A stretch of DNA of 64,000 nt from Labrys monachus (GCF_030814655.1 NZ_JAUSVK010000001.1:2437501-2501500), one strand, 5' to 3'. Shown: positions 32,171 to 41,163, counted from the first letter of the stretch. Notes: generated from the letters alone by a model not told the origin. A program made the numbers and translations.

Positions 32171-33385
32171 GTGCGGATGTTGTGGACAGCCAGCCTTGCA
32201 CTGGCGCTTTCGGTGACGAGCGGCCTGGCTGCGACCGCCGGCCGCCAGGCGCTTTCCGCGCCGCCGGTGCCGACAGGGGTCGTCGCTTCGCCCGTCGCCT
32301 TTTCGGCCATTTCCGGATGGGCGCGCGACGACCATGCCCGTGCCTGGAGCGTGTGGCTCGCATCCTGCAAGTCGCAGGCCGAGGGCAATCCGCCCTTGCG
32401 GGACGGCGTGCCGATTCCCGAGGCGCTTGCCGCCGTCTGTCGGGAGGCGCTCGCGCTCGGTCCGCAGGACGATCGTTCGGCGCGTCGTTTCTTCGAGAGC
32501 CGCTTCGCCGCCTGGCGCATCCGCCCGAACGGGGGCGGGGCCTTCTACACCGGCTATTACGAGCCGGAGATCGCCGGATCGCTGGTGCGGGAGGGCGTCT
32601 ACCAGACCCCCCTTCTCGACCGCCCGGCCGATCTCGTCACCTTCCAGCAGGATGACGTGCCGCCGGGGTTCGAGGGCTACACGGCGGCCCGGCGGCTGCC
32701 GGACGGGGCGCTGGCGATCTATCCCGACCGCGCGGCGATCGAGGGGGGAGCGCTGGACGGCCAGGGGCTGGAGCGCGCCTTCGTCGCCGATCCCGTCGAC
32801 CGCTTCTTCATGCAGGTGCAGGGATCGGGACGCCTCCGCTTGCCGCGCGGCGGCGTCGTCCGCTTCGCCTATGCCGGCCGCAACGGTCACCCCTACACCT
32901 CCATCGGCAAGGTCGTGGCGGCCCGGCTCGGCGTGCCGCCGGGCAAGATCACCATGGCGAGCCTGCGCGCCTTCCTCGCCCGCGACCCGCAGGTGGCACG
33001 TGACGTCATGCGCGAGAACAAGTCCTTCGTCTTCTTCCGCATCGCGCCTTTCCTCGGTCCGGATGCCGGGCCGATCGGCGGCGAGGGCCTGCCGGTCACT
33101 CCGCTGCGCTCGATCGCCGTCGACCGCCGGATCTGGCCCTACGGCCTGCCGGTCTTCGTCGGGACGGCGATCCCCGATGTCGGCGGCGTGCGGCCGCGGC
33201 GGATCCGCAAGCTGATGATCGCCCAGGACACCGGCTCGGCCATCGTCGGCGCGGCGCGGGCGGACATCTTCTTCGGCTCCGGCGACGAGGCGGGGGCGCT
33301 CGCCGGCGCCGTACGCCATGGCGGGGAGTTCCTCGTGCTCTGGCCGCGCCAGCCGCCGCAGTCCGAGGCGGAAGGCCGGCCATGA
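32171..33385 (+). CDS. mltA: Membrane-bound lytic murein transglycosylase A
   Basis: A 404-residue peptidoglycan-cleaving enzyme. A signal peptide (MLWTASLALALSVTSGLAAT) starts it, without a clear lipobox, so membrane attachment is uncertain. The MltA domain contains FYTGYYEPEIAGS, DRFFMQVQGSGRLRLPRGG, ENKSFVFFR and the C-terminal 3D domain (AQDTGSAIVGAARADIFFG), where the final Asp corresponds to the catalytic residue. It starts at GTG 32171 and overlaps the next gene (smr) by ATGA. It belongs to the conserved Tim44-mltA-smr run. Confidence 0.93.
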   Translation: MRMLWTASLALALSVTSGLAATAGRQALSAPPVPTGVVASPVAFSAISGWARDDHARAWSVWLASCKSQAEGNPPLRDGVPIPEALAAVCREALALGPQDDRSARRFFESRFAAWRIRPNGGGAFYTGYYEPEIAGSLVREGVYQTPLLDRPADLVTFQQDDVPPGFEGYTAARRLPDGALAIYPDRAAIEGGALDGQGLERAFVADPVDRFFMQVQGSGRLRLPRGGVVRFAYAGRNGHPYTSIGKVVAARLGVPPGKITMASLRAFLARDPQVARDVMRENKSFVFFRIAPFLGPDAGPIGGEGLPVTPLRSIAVDRRIWPYGLPVFVGTAIPDVGGVRPRRIRKLMIAQDTGSAIVGAARADIFFGSGDEAGALAGAVRHGGEFLVLWPRQPPQSEAEGRP

Positions 33386-33999
33386 CCACGCGCCGCCGCC
33401 GGGGCCTCAGCAGCGAGGACATCGAACTGTGGACCTATATCACCCGCGACGTCGAGCCGCTGAAGCGCCGCCGCCGACGGATTGCCGCCAAGCCGGCCGA
33501 GGAGGTTCCCGCAGCCGTGCCGCCCGGCACGCCCCCGCCGGCGGAAGCCGTCGCTAAGGCCGCCGTCCCCGCCGGGCCGGCCGCTGCCGCCAGGCCGCGG
33601 CCCGCGGCGCCCAAGGCGCCCGTCCTGCCGCCGATCGCGCCGATCGACCGCAAGGAGCGGCGCCAGATCGTCCGCGGCGCCCGTGAGATCGAAGCCCGCA
33701 TCGATCTGCACGGCATGCGCCAGGCCGAGGCGCATGGCGCGCTCCGGGGCTTTCTCGCCATCGCGCAGATGCGCGGCTACAGCATGGTGCTGGTGATCAC
33801 CGGCAAAGGGGCGGCCGACGAGGCCCTTGTCGCCTTCCACGACGAGCGGGGGGTGCTGCGCCGCGTCGTGCCGCAATGGCTGCGCATGCCGGACATGCGG
33901 CCGCTCGTGCTCGGCTTCGAGGAAGCGCATCAGGCGCATGGCGGAGCGGGCGCGCTCTATGTGCGCCTGCGCCGCATCAAGCGAAGCGGCCTGTCATGA
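33382..33999 (+). CDS. Smr-domain protein
   Basis: A 205-residue protein. The C-terminal Smr domain (about 105-195) has IDLHGMRQAEAHGALRGFL, then VLVITGKG, and VVPQWLRMPDMRPLVLGFEEAHQAHGGAGALYVRLRR, as in the MutS2-type Smr family that nicks branched DNA or acts on RNA. The first 95 residues are Ala/Pro-rich and basic (KRRRRRIAAKPAEEV), probably disordered. It is coupled to mltA by ATGA and to the xre gene by an ATGA overlap. Confidence 0.9.
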   Translation: MTTRRRRGLSSEDIELWTYITRDVEPLKRRRRRIAAKPAEEVPAAVPPGTPPPAEAVAKAAVPAGPAAAARPRPAAPKAPVLPPIAPIDRKERRQIVRGAREIEARIDLHGMRQAEAHGALRGFLAIAQMRGYSMVLVITGKGAADEALVAFHDERGVLRRVVPQWLRMPDMRPLVLGFEEAHQAHGGAGALYVRLRRIKRSGLS

Positions 34000-34358
34000 C
34001 GCCGTTCGGCGCGAAACTGCGCGACCTGCGCGCGGCGCGGGGGCAGAACCTCAAATCCATGGCGTCCGCCATCGGCGTATCGCAGGCCTATCTCTCGGCC
34101 CTCGAGCATGGCAGGCGCGGCCGGCCGACCTGGCTGCTGATCCAGCGCATCATTGCCCATTTCAACATCATCTGGGACGAGGCGGAAGATCTGCAGCGCC
34201 TTGCCGCGCTGTCGGATCCCCGCGTCGTCGTCGACACGGCCGGTCTTTCGCCGGAGGCGACCGAGCTCGCCAACCGTCTGGCGCGCGACATCGGCGCGTT
34301 GCCGGAAGACGAGATCCGCGCGCTCCTCCTCCGGCTGCGGGCGGCGGACAAGCGGTGA
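33996..34358 (+). CDS. XRE-family helix-turn-helix protein
   Basis: A 120-residue DNA-binding protein. An HTH-3 domain occupies about residues 5-65 (FGAKLRDLRAARGQNLKSMASAIGVSQAYLSALEHGRRGRP), followed by a helical tail (LSPEATELANRLARDIGALPEDEIRALLLRLRAADKR) that may dimerise. ATG 33996 overlaps the smr stop by ATGA, so it is the last gene of the mltA-smr-xre unit. Its targets are unknown; autoregulation cannot be seen because the promoter lies far upstream. Confidence 0.88.
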   Translation: MTPFGAKLRDLRAARGQNLKSMASAIGVSQAYLSALEHGRRGRPTWLLIQRIIAHFNIIWDEAEDLQRLAALSDPRVVVDTAGLSPEATELANRLARDIGALPEDEIRALLLRLRAADKR

Positions 34359-34557
34359 CTGGGGACCGGCATAGGGCTTGCGCATGTCGATGCGGGCGCG
34401 CCCGCGCATGCGAGAAATGCCGCCCGGGCCCTTCACAATCCGGTGTCGCCGGGCGCATAAGGCGGGCACGCGAGCGCTTCGGCTCCGGCAGGGACCTTTT
34501 CCTCGAGGAAGGGTCGGCGCCGCCGGCGGCCAGGCCGGACAGTTCGGGAGTTGACGG

Positions 34558-37188
34558 GTGACGGCGAGCAAGGATGAAAACCAGTCGCCGGCGTCGACGA
34601 TGCTCGTGCCGCCGCCCCGAGGCGGGAAGACGTCGTGGCTGAGGCGGGCTCTGCGTGCCGTGCCCTGGAATTATGTCGGCCCCATCCTCAGCATCGGCCT
34701 GTTCGTCGGCGCCCTGGCCGTCCTGGCGTCGCTGTTGCGGGAGGTGAAGCCGGACGAGGTCGCGGCGGCCTTCACCGCGACGCCGACGACGGCGATCATC
34801 GTCAGCATCCTGTGCACGGCCTGCTCCTATCTCGCCTTGACAGGCTATGACGGCCTCGCCTTGCGCCAGATCGGCGCCAAGGACATTCCCTATTCGACGG
34901 CGGCCATCGGCTCCTTCACCTCCTACGCCATCAGCTACACACTCGGCGTGCCGCTGCTCACGGCGGGCGCGGTCCGCTACCGCGTCTATGGCGGCGCCGG
35001 CCTTTCCGCGCCGCAGATCGCGGCGCTGACCCTCGTCTGCACGCTCACCTTCTGGCTCGGCATGGGGGCGGTGCTGGCGCTGGGCTTGGTGCTGGTGCCG
35101 GGCTCGGTGGCCGGGGTCGACCACCTGCCCCTGACGCTCAACATGTCGATCGGCGTCGCCATCATCGTCGTCATCGTCGCCTATGTCGCCTATGTGGCGA
35201 GCGGCAGGCGTGTCGTCGCGCTCGAAGGCTGGTCGCTGCCGTTGCCGGACGGGCGGGTGACGGCGATACAGATCGTGCTCGGCGTGCTCGATGTCTGCGC
35301 CGGCGCCGGCGCGCTCTATGTGCTGCTTCCGGACCAGGCGGCGAGCGTGCCCTTCTTCACCTTCATGGTGATCTATGTGCTGGCCGCCTTCCTCGGCGTC
35401 CTCAGCCATGCGCCCGGCGGCATCGGCGTGTTCGAGGCGACCATGCTGGTGGCGCTGCCGGGCATTCCGGAGACCGCCCTGCTGGGCCGGATCCTGCTTT
35501 TCCGGGTGATCTATTATTTCGTGCCGTTCGCCCTCGCCTTGGCGATCCTGGGCATCTACGAACTGGCGCGGCGCCGGCATGTCGTCGACAGGCTGGTCGA
35601 CCAGGCTTCGGGCGTGATGAAGCCGCTGGCGCCGATCCTCGTCAGCGGCGCGGCGTTCCTGGCCGGCACCGCCCTGCTGGTGACGGGCGCGGTGCCGGCC
35701 GGCGAAGCCCGTCGCAGCCTCGTCGAGACCCTGATCCCGCTGCCGGTCGTCGAGATCGCGCATGTCGCAGCGACGCTGGCCGGCGTCGCTCTTCTGTTCC
35801 TGTCGCGCGGGCTGATCCGCCGGGTCGAGACCGCGTGGCATGCGGCCGGCGTGGTCCTCTCGGTCGCCATCCTCGCCAGCCTGCTGCGAAGCGCAGACTG
35901 GCGTTTCGCCCTGGTGCTGTGCGGCGCGTTGCTCGTGCTGGCGCTGAGCCGCCCGGCCTTTCCCCGCGTCGCGCGCCTGTTCGGCCTCGATTTCTCCCCG
36001 CTCCTCCTGGGGGCGATCGCCGCGGTGCTCGTCGTGACGACATGGATCGGCTTCTTTGCCTTCCGCTTCGTCGCCTACAGCCCGCAGACGTGGATCAGCT
36101 TCGGCTATGGCGAGGAAATGTCGCGTTTTCTGCGGGCGGCTGCCCTCGCCCTGCTTGCCGCGGTCGTGATCGGCGTGCTGAGCTTCCGCTGGAAGGGGGG
36201 TATCGCGCTGCTGCCGGCCGCCTCGCTCGATCTTTCCGGCCTGGTGGCGTCGACGCCGTCCGCCGAGGCGCGCCTGGCCCTGCTGCCCGGCCAGACGCTG
36301 CTGGCGAGCGATCAGGGCAATGCCGCCATGGTGGTCGCGCGGGCCGGCGCCTCCTCGATCGCCCTCGGCGATCCGCTCGGGCTGCCGGGGCTGGCGCAGG
36401 AACTGGTCTGGGTCTTCAGCGAGCGCGCCGAGCGGCAGCGCCTGTGGCCCGTCATCCTGTCCGCCTCGCCGCAGATGCGCTCGGACTATCTCGAGGCCGG
36501 CCTGACCCTGACGCCGATCGGCGACCGCGCCTGGCTCGACCTGCCGACACTGGCCGACGAGCCGTTCAGCGGCGCCAATGCCATCTTCGCCTGGGCCGAT
36601 GCCCAGGGACTGAGCCTCGATCTGGTGCCGGCCGGCGCCATGGCTGCGGCAACGCCGGCGCTGCACGCCGTCTCCCAGGCCTGGCTGACCCGCAGCCCGC
36701 ATGCGGAGGGCTATTTCACGCTCGGCCGCTTTCTGCCGGAATGGATCAAGGGCAATGATTGCGCCATTCTGCGCCGCGCCGGCGAGATCGTCGGCTTCGC
36801 CGTGGTGATGCGCGGCGGCGGCAACGAGGAATGGGCGGTCGACATCCTGCGCTATCTGCCCGAGCTCGGCCCCAACGCGCTCGATTTCATGCTGCTCCGG
36901 CTGATGCGCCTGGCCAAGGCGCGCGGCGTCAGGCGCTTCGATCTCGGCCTGACGCCCAATCCCGCCCGCGCCACCGAAAATCTCGGCCCCGCCTGGCAGC
37001 GCGTCACGCCGCTCCTGTTCCGCTTCGGCGACCACATCGCCAATTTCGATGCCTTGCGCGGGTTCAAGGCCCGCTTCAACCCGCATTTCGAGCCGCGCTA
37101 CCTTGCCTGCACCGCCGGCTTCGCCCTGCCGCACATCCTGCAGGACATCACCGCGCTGATCGAAAGAGGCGGCGTCCCCCCGCGCTGA
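34558..37188 (+). CDS. mprF: MprF-like phosphatidylglycerol lysyltransferase/flippase
   Basis: An 876-residue membrane protein. The N-terminal half (about 30-530) has a dozen or more hydrophobic segments of the flippase part, including YAISYTLGVPLLTAGAVRYRVYGGAGLS and HAPGGIGVFEATMLVALP. The C-terminal 330 residues form the cytosolic synthase domain (LLPGQTLLASDQGNAAMVV, YFTLGRFLPEWIKGNDCAILRRAGEIVGFAVVMRGGGNEEWAVDILRYLP, FDLGLTPN). The enzyme adds an amino acid, usually Lys or Ala, to phosphatidylglycerol and flips it, lowering surface negative charge and giving resistance to cationic peptides and acid. It starts at GTG 34558 with GGGAG upstream. It is a single gene. Confidence 0.92.
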   Translation: MTASKDENQSPASTMLVPPPRGGKTSWLRRALRAVPWNYVGPILSIGLFVGALAVLASLLREVKPDEVAAAFTATPTTAIIVSILCTACSYLALTGYDGLALRQIGAKDIPYSTAAIGSFTSYAISYTLGVPLLTAGAVRYRVYGGAGLSAPQIAALTLVCTLTFWLGMGAVLALGLVLVPGSVAGVDHLPLTLNMSIGVAIIVVIVAYVAYVASGRRVVALEGWSLPLPDGRVTAIQIVLGVLDVCAGAGALYVLLPDQAASVPFFTFMVIYVLAAFLGVLSHAPGGIGVFEATMLVALPGIPETALLGRILLFRVIYYFVPFALALAILGIYELARRRHVVDRLVDQASGVMKPLAPILVSGAAFLAGTALLVTGAVPAGEARRSLVETLIPLPVVEIAHVAATLAGVALLFLSRGLIRRVETAWHAAGVVLSVAILASLLRSADWRFALVLCGALLVLALSRPAFPRVARLFGLDFSPLLLGAIAAVLVVTTWIGFFAFRFVAYSPQTWISFGYGEEMSRFLRAAALALLAAVVIGVLSFRWKGGIALLPAASLDLSGLVASTPSAEARLALLPGQTLLASDQGNAAMVVARAGASSIALGDPLGLPGLAQELVWVFSERAERQRLWPVILSASPQMRSDYLEAGLTLTPIGDRAWLDLPTLADEPFSGANAIFAWADAQGLSLDLVPAGAMAAATPALHAVSQAWLTRSPHAEGYFTLGRFLPEWIKGNDCAILRRAGEIVGFAVVMRGGGNEEWAVDILRYLPELGPNALDFMLLRLMRLAKARGVRRFDLGLTPNPARATENLGPAWQRVTPLLFRFGDHIANFDALRGFKARFNPHFEPRYLACTAGFALPHILQDITALIERGGVPPR

Positions 37189-37440
37189 GGTCGAGAGGCG
37201 GAGGCGTCGGCGATCGCCGCTTCACATCGTCCACAGATGGCAGATCGGGGCGGCATGCAGAGGCGAGCTTGATGCGCTCGATCCGCAGATTGAAAGGAAA
37301 AGCTCCGCAGATCGTAAGCCATCTTGTCGCCGATCGTAACTGAGGGGCCCCGCTCATCGTAACGAGGACGGGTGGAGCAGGGGCGTCGCTCCGGGGGCGC
37401 TCCTCCCGAAATCGCTGCCGGTGGATCGGTCTTCCAGGTC

Positions 37441-37483
37441 TTGACAGGAGCGGCATTCCAGCGCGATTATTGTTAGCATACAA
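37441..37483 (+). promoter_or_regulatory. Promoter with overlapping GntR-like operator
   Basis: TTGACA (37441-37446) and GATTAT (37465-37470) form a promoter with an 18 bp spacer. TTGTTAGCATACAA (37470-37483) directly follows; its outer TTGT/ACAA halves are inverted and fit GntR/FadR-like operator patterns. A repressor there would block the start of the downstream operon. The rest of the 37189-37524 gap shows no gene. Confidence 0.5.
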
Positions 37484-37524
37484 ATGAATATATGCCGCCC
37501 TCGCGAGGGGCAGAGGCTTGAGCC

Positions 37525-39012
37525 ATGACCGTCCCGAGCGAGCTTCCCGCTGCTGCGACCGCCGACGACAAGATCCGCTGCGATGCCTGTCCGGTGATGT
37601 GCTATATCAAGCCCGGCATGGCCGGCGCCTGCGACCGCTACGCCAACGACGATGGCCGGCTGGTGCGGGTCGATCCGCATGTGCTCCTGGAGCGCGCGGT
37701 CAGCGGCGGCGGCGACCTCGTGGCGTTCGGCGGCGATGCCGGCTGGGACGGCGGCGTGGTGGCGGGACCGGAGAGGTTCGTCACCGCCATCGGCGCGGGA
37801 ACCACCTATCCCGACTACAAGCCGGCCCCGTTCATCGTTTCCTCGCAGGTCGACGGCGTCGACATGGTCACCGTGGTGACGGAGGGCATCTTCTCCTATT
37901 GCGGCGTCAAGGTGAAGATCGACACCGACCGCTTCGTCGGGCCGGAACAGGCGAGCGTGCGCGTCGCCGGCGAGGCGGTCGGCCACGTCACCACCGGCGA
38001 ATATGGCTCGCAGATGCTGTCGCTCGGCGGCGTGCACCACCTCACCGGCGGCTCCAAGAAGGAGGGGCGGGTCACCTGCGACGCCCTGCTCGAACTGTGC
38101 AACGGCAGGCCGGTCGAGATGACCGTCGACGGCGGCGCCACCCTCGTCATCGAGGCCGGCAAGGCGCCGCGGGTCAACGGCCAGCTCGAGCAGCGCATGC
38201 GCGTCGGCTGCGGCTCGGCCACCATCGGCATCTTCGCCAAGCAGTGGGAAGGCAAGGTCGACGAGGTCGTGGTCGTCGACGACCACATCACCGGCGTCCT
38301 GTCCGAGCACCAGGCCGGCAAGCTGCTCGGCATCGCCGAGACCGGCATCCGCCTGAAGGGCCGGCGCTCGACTCCCGGGCGCTATTTCCAGGTCGCCCAG
38401 CCCGGAACCGGTTGGGGCGGCACCGATATCGACGATCCCCTTGCCATCCTCGGCGCGTTCGATCCCAAGACGGCCTATCCCGGGCTGCGCCTCCTGATGG
38501 TCAGCACCACCGGCGAGCATCATGCCTATTTCGAACTCGACGAAAGCCTGCGGCCCGTCCCGCGCGACCTGCCCGCGGCGCTGGTGGAATCGGTCGAGCG
38601 CATCAGCGAGAATTGCGAGCCGGCTTTGGCCACCGTGCTGTTCATCGGCGGGGCCGGCGGCTCGCTGCGGGCCGGCGTCACCGAGAATCCGGTGCGGCTG
38701 ACACGCTCGGTCAAGGATGCGCTGACCTATGTCACCTGCGGCGGCGCGCCCGTCTATGTCTGGCCGGGCGGCGGCATCACCTTCATGGTCGACGTCACCC
38801 GCCTGCCGGCCAACGCCTTCGGCTATGTGCCGACGCCCGCCTTGGTGGCTCCGGTGGAGTTCACCCTCCGCCTCGACGACTATGAGGCGATGGGCGGCCA
38901 TATGGGCCATGTCAGGCCGCTGTCGAGCCTCGGGGGCGGCCTCGGCCTGCGCCATCGCGACGACAATCCCTGGCCCTTCTCGCCGCAGGCCGCCAGAAGG
39001 TCGCACGGATGA
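37525..39012 (+). CDS. 6-hydroxynicotinate reductase-like Fe-S protein
   Basis: A 495-residue protein annotated by similarity to 6-hydroxynicotinate reductase (Hnr), the ferredoxin-dependent ring reductase of nicotinate breakdown in Eubacterium barkeri and the Azorhizobium nicotinate pathway. Four N-terminal Cys (19, 22, 26, 36; C-x2-C-x3-C-x9-C) could hold an iron-sulfur cluster. The body is rich in Gly motifs: VTEGIFSYCGVKVK, TGEYGSQMLSLGGVHHLTGG, VGCGSATIGIFAKQWEG, CGGAPVYVWPGGGITFMVDV. No other nicotinate gene is adjacent (pncA lies 18 kb away), so the real substrate is open. It starts the four-gene operon; its stop overlaps the next start by ATGA. Confidence 0.75.
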   Translation: MTVPSELPAAATADDKIRCDACPVMCYIKPGMAGACDRYANDDGRLVRVDPHVLLERAVSGGGDLVAFGGDAGWDGGVVAGPERFVTAIGAGTTYPDYKPAPFIVSSQVDGVDMVTVVTEGIFSYCGVKVKIDTDRFVGPEQASVRVAGEAVGHVTTGEYGSQMLSLGGVHHLTGGSKKEGRVTCDALLELCNGRPVEMTVDGGATLVIEAGKAPRVNGQLEQRMRVGCGSATIGIFAKQWEGKVDEVVVVDDHITGVLSEHQAGKLLGIAETGIRLKGRRSTPGRYFQVAQPGTGWGGTDIDDPLAILGAFDPKTAYPGLRLLMVSTTGEHHAYFELDESLRPVPRDLPAALVESVERISENCEPALATVLFIGGAGGSLRAGVTENPVRLTRSVKDALTYVTCGGAPVYVWPGGGITFMVDVTRLPANAFGYVPTPALVAPVEFTLRLDDYEAMGGHMGHVRPLSSLGGGLGLRHRDDNPWPFSPQAARRSHG

Positions 39013-39899
39013 GGGAGCCGCCGCGAGCCGCATGGCTGGGCGACGGCAGCCGGCTGCATCTCCAGCACGGCCCGATCGATCTCGTCATCGAGGCTTTCGG
39101 CCAGGCTGAGGCCGTGCGGGCGGCGCATCAGGCCGCTTCGCGGCGCTTCGACGGGCTCCTCGAAGCGCTCTGCGCCGAGCTCGGGTTGCTGCGCGCGCCG
39201 CATCGGCCGGACAGTCCGCGCGCCGATAGTGATGTCGCTCGCCGCATGCAGGTGGCCGTCGCACCCCATGCAGCCGGGCACTACATCACGCCGATGGCGG
39301 CGGTGGCGGGCGCGGTCGCGGATGCCGTCCTCGCCGCCATGGTCGCCGCGGCGCCGCTCCGGCGGGCCTATGTCAACAATGGCGGCGACATCGCGCTGCA
39401 TCTCGCCGACGGCGAGCGCTTCGCCGTCGGCCTCGTCGACCGGCCCGACAGGCCCGGCCTGTTCGGCCGAGGCGAGGTGGCGTCCGCCGATCCGGTCCGC
39501 GGCATCGCGACATCGGGCTGGCGGGGGCGCAGCTTCTCGCTCGGCATCGCCGACGCCGTCACCGTGCTGGCCGCCGACGCGGCCGCGGCGGATGCGGCCG
39601 CCACCATCGTCGCCAATGCCGTCGACCTGCCCGGCCACCCGGCCATCGACAGGCGGGCGGCCCGCGACCTCCAGCCCGACAGCGATCTCGGCGACAGGCC
39701 GGTGACCCGCCACGTCGGCCCGCTCTGCCCGGAGGAGATCGGGCGGGCGCTGGCCTCGGGTGCGGCGATGGCGCAGGATCTTGCCGATAGCGGCCTCATC
39801 GTCGCGGCGGCGCTCCATCTTGCCGGCATGACGCGCCTCGTGCCAGCCTCTCATCCGCTCGTCTCTCCCATCCAACCGGAAGCAGTCCGACATGCCTGA
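39009..39899 (+). CDS. UPF0280 family protein (ApbE-like fold)
   Basis: A 296-residue protein of the UPF0280 family. VAPHAAGHYITPMAAVAGAVADAV and the Gly-rich VNNGGDIALHLADGERFAVGLVD, then GIATSGWRGRSFSLGIADAVTVLAADAAAADAAATIVANAV, are characteristic. The NNGGD stretch and overall layout resemble ApbE flavin transferases, and the family is placed with the ApbE-like fold; catalysis has not been shown. ATGA coupling to the Hnr-like gene before it and an 8 bp overlap with the DUF1185 gene after it indicate one operon. A role in loading a flavin onto the reductase is a reasonable guess only. Confidence 0.8.
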   Translation: MREPPRAAWLGDGSRLHLQHGPIDLVIEAFGQAEAVRAAHQAASRRFDGLLEALCAELGLLRAPHRPDSPRADSDVARRMQVAVAPHAAGHYITPMAAVAGAVADAVLAAMVAAAPLRRAYVNNGGDIALHLADGERFAVGLVDRPDRPGLFGRGEVASADPVRGIATSGWRGRSFSLGIADAVTVLAADAAAADAAATIVANAVDLPGHPAIDRRAARDLQPDSDLGDRPVTRHVGPLCPEEIGRALASGAAMAQDLADSGLIVAAALHLAGMTRLVPASHPLVSPIQPEAVRHA

Positions 39900-40476
39900 A
39901 ATCCTCCTGCGCAAGCGCGCCATCATCATCGAGGAGATCTTCCACGAAGGCGGGCCGGCCAGCCCGGTGCCGCTTCGGCGCGGCGCCATCCTCAGCGCCA
40001 TCCGCAATCCCTTCGCCGGCCGCTACGTCGAGGAGATCGCGCCCTTCATGGAAGACCTGAAGCCGCTGGGGCTCGAGATGGCCAGGGCGCTGCTCGCGGC
40101 GCTCGGCGGTAATCCCAAGATCGTCGAGGGGTATGGCAAGGGCGCCATCGTCGGGGCGGCCGGCGAGCTCGAGCACGGCGCCCTCTGGCATGTGCCCGGC
40201 GGCTACGCCATGCGCGAGATCCTCGGCGACGCCAAGGCGATCGTCGCCTCGACCAAGAAGCTCGGCGCGCCCGGCGCCCGCCTCGACGTGCCCGTGACCC
40301 ATGTCAACGCCTCCTATGTGCGCAGCCATTTCGACGCGATGGAGGTCGGCCTGCCCGACGGGCCGAAGGCGGACGAGATCGTGGTGGTGCTGGTGATGAC
40401 GACGGGCCCGCGCATCCATGCCCGCGTCGGCGGCCTCGCCGCCAAGGACGTCAAGGGCGAGGACGGCCTGCGATGA
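39892..40476 (+). CDS. DUF1185 (amino acid synthesis) family protein, copy 1
   Basis: A 194-residue protein of the DUF1185/AA_synth family, whose name does not reflect a proven activity. Landmarks shared with the next gene: NPFAGRYVEEIAPFM, YGKGAIVG, GELEHGALWHVPGG, TKKLGAPGARLDVPVTHVNASYVRSHFDAMEVGLPDGPKADEIVVVLVM, and the tail RVGGLAAKDVKGEDGLR. The sequence looks like a compact alpha/beta protein without signal or membrane segments. It overlaps the UPF0280 stop by 8 bp. The two copies are diverged paralogues and may form a mixed complex. Confidence 0.85.
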   Translation: MPEILLRKRAIIIEEIFHEGGPASPVPLRRGAILSAIRNPFAGRYVEEIAPFMEDLKPLGLEMARALLAALGGNPKIVEGYGKGAIVGAAGELEHGALWHVPGGYAMREILGDAKAIVASTKKLGAPGARLDVPVTHVNASYVRSHFDAMEVGLPDGPKADEIVVVLVMTTGPRIHARVGGLAAKDVKGEDGLR

Positions 40477-40566
40477 GCGGCCTGCCGTTTCTACCCCTCG
40501 CGGCCGGCAACGGCCGCCCCCGATCCTGATATCCGCCCGACAGATCCCAATTTCCGGAACCCCGCC

Positions 40567-41163
40567 ATGCAGCCCGCCACATCCGCCAGGATCCGCAAGA
40601 TCGTCACTATCGTCGAGGAAGTCCACGCCGAGATGGACCGGCCCATCCACCCGCCGACCCGCCGTGCCGCCGCGGTGGCGGTGATCGCCAATCCCTTCGC
40701 CGGCCGCTATGTCGAGGACCTCACGCCGCTGATCGAGATCGGCGAGGAACTGGGCGGCCTCCTGGCCGAACGCGCCGTGGCGGCGCTCGGCATCGACGGG
40801 GCCGACGCCGAGAGCTACGGCAAGGCCGCGGCGGTGGGCGAGAACGGTGAGCTGGAGCACGCGGCCGCCATCCTGCATCCCAAGCTCGGCACGCCTGTGC
40901 GCAAGGTGCTCGGCAAGGGCGCCGCGCTGATTCCCTCCTCGAAGAAGCGCTGCGGCCTCGGCGGGGTGCTCGACGTGCCGCTCGGCCACAAGGATGCCGC
41001 CTATGTCCGCAGCCATTTCGACGGCATGGAGGTGCGCGTGCCCGATGCTCCCCGCGCCGACGAGATCGTCGTCGCCGTCGTCGTCACCGATAGCGGCCGG
41101 CCTTTGCCGCGCGTCGGCGGCCTCGCCAAGGACGCCGTCAAGGGCGAGGACGGCCTGCGCTGA
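40567..41163 (+). CDS. DUF1185 (amino acid synthesis) family protein, copy 2
   Basis: A 198-residue paralogue of the preceding gene, with ANPFAGRYVEDLTPLIEIG, ESYGKAAAVGENGELEHAAAILHPKLG, SSKKRCGLGGVLDVPLGHKDAAYVRSHFDGMEVRVPDAPRADEIVVAVVV and RVGGLAKDAVKGEDGLR. The N-terminus (PATSARIRKIVTIVEEVHAEMDRP) differs most. It follows copy 1 after 90 bp. Duplication with strong conservation of the same segments suggests the pair works together, perhaps as a heteromer or with two related substrates. It is the last gene of the operon. Confidence 0.85.
   Translation: MQPATSARIRKIVTIVEEVHAEMDRPIHPPTRRAAAVAVIANPFAGRYVEDLTPLIEIGEELGGLLAERAVAALGIDGADAESYGKAAAVGENGELEHAAAILHPKLGTPVRKVLGKGAALIPSSKKRCGLGGVLDVPLGHKDAAYVRSHFDGMEVRVPDAPRADEIVVAVVVTDSGRPLPRVGGLAKDAVKGEDGLR

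Noticed and set aside
34168-37134. A 988-residue frame antisense to mprF
   Set aside because: Sequence of His/Arg/Gln-rich low complexity with no domain, no ribosome site; mprF is clear on the other strand.
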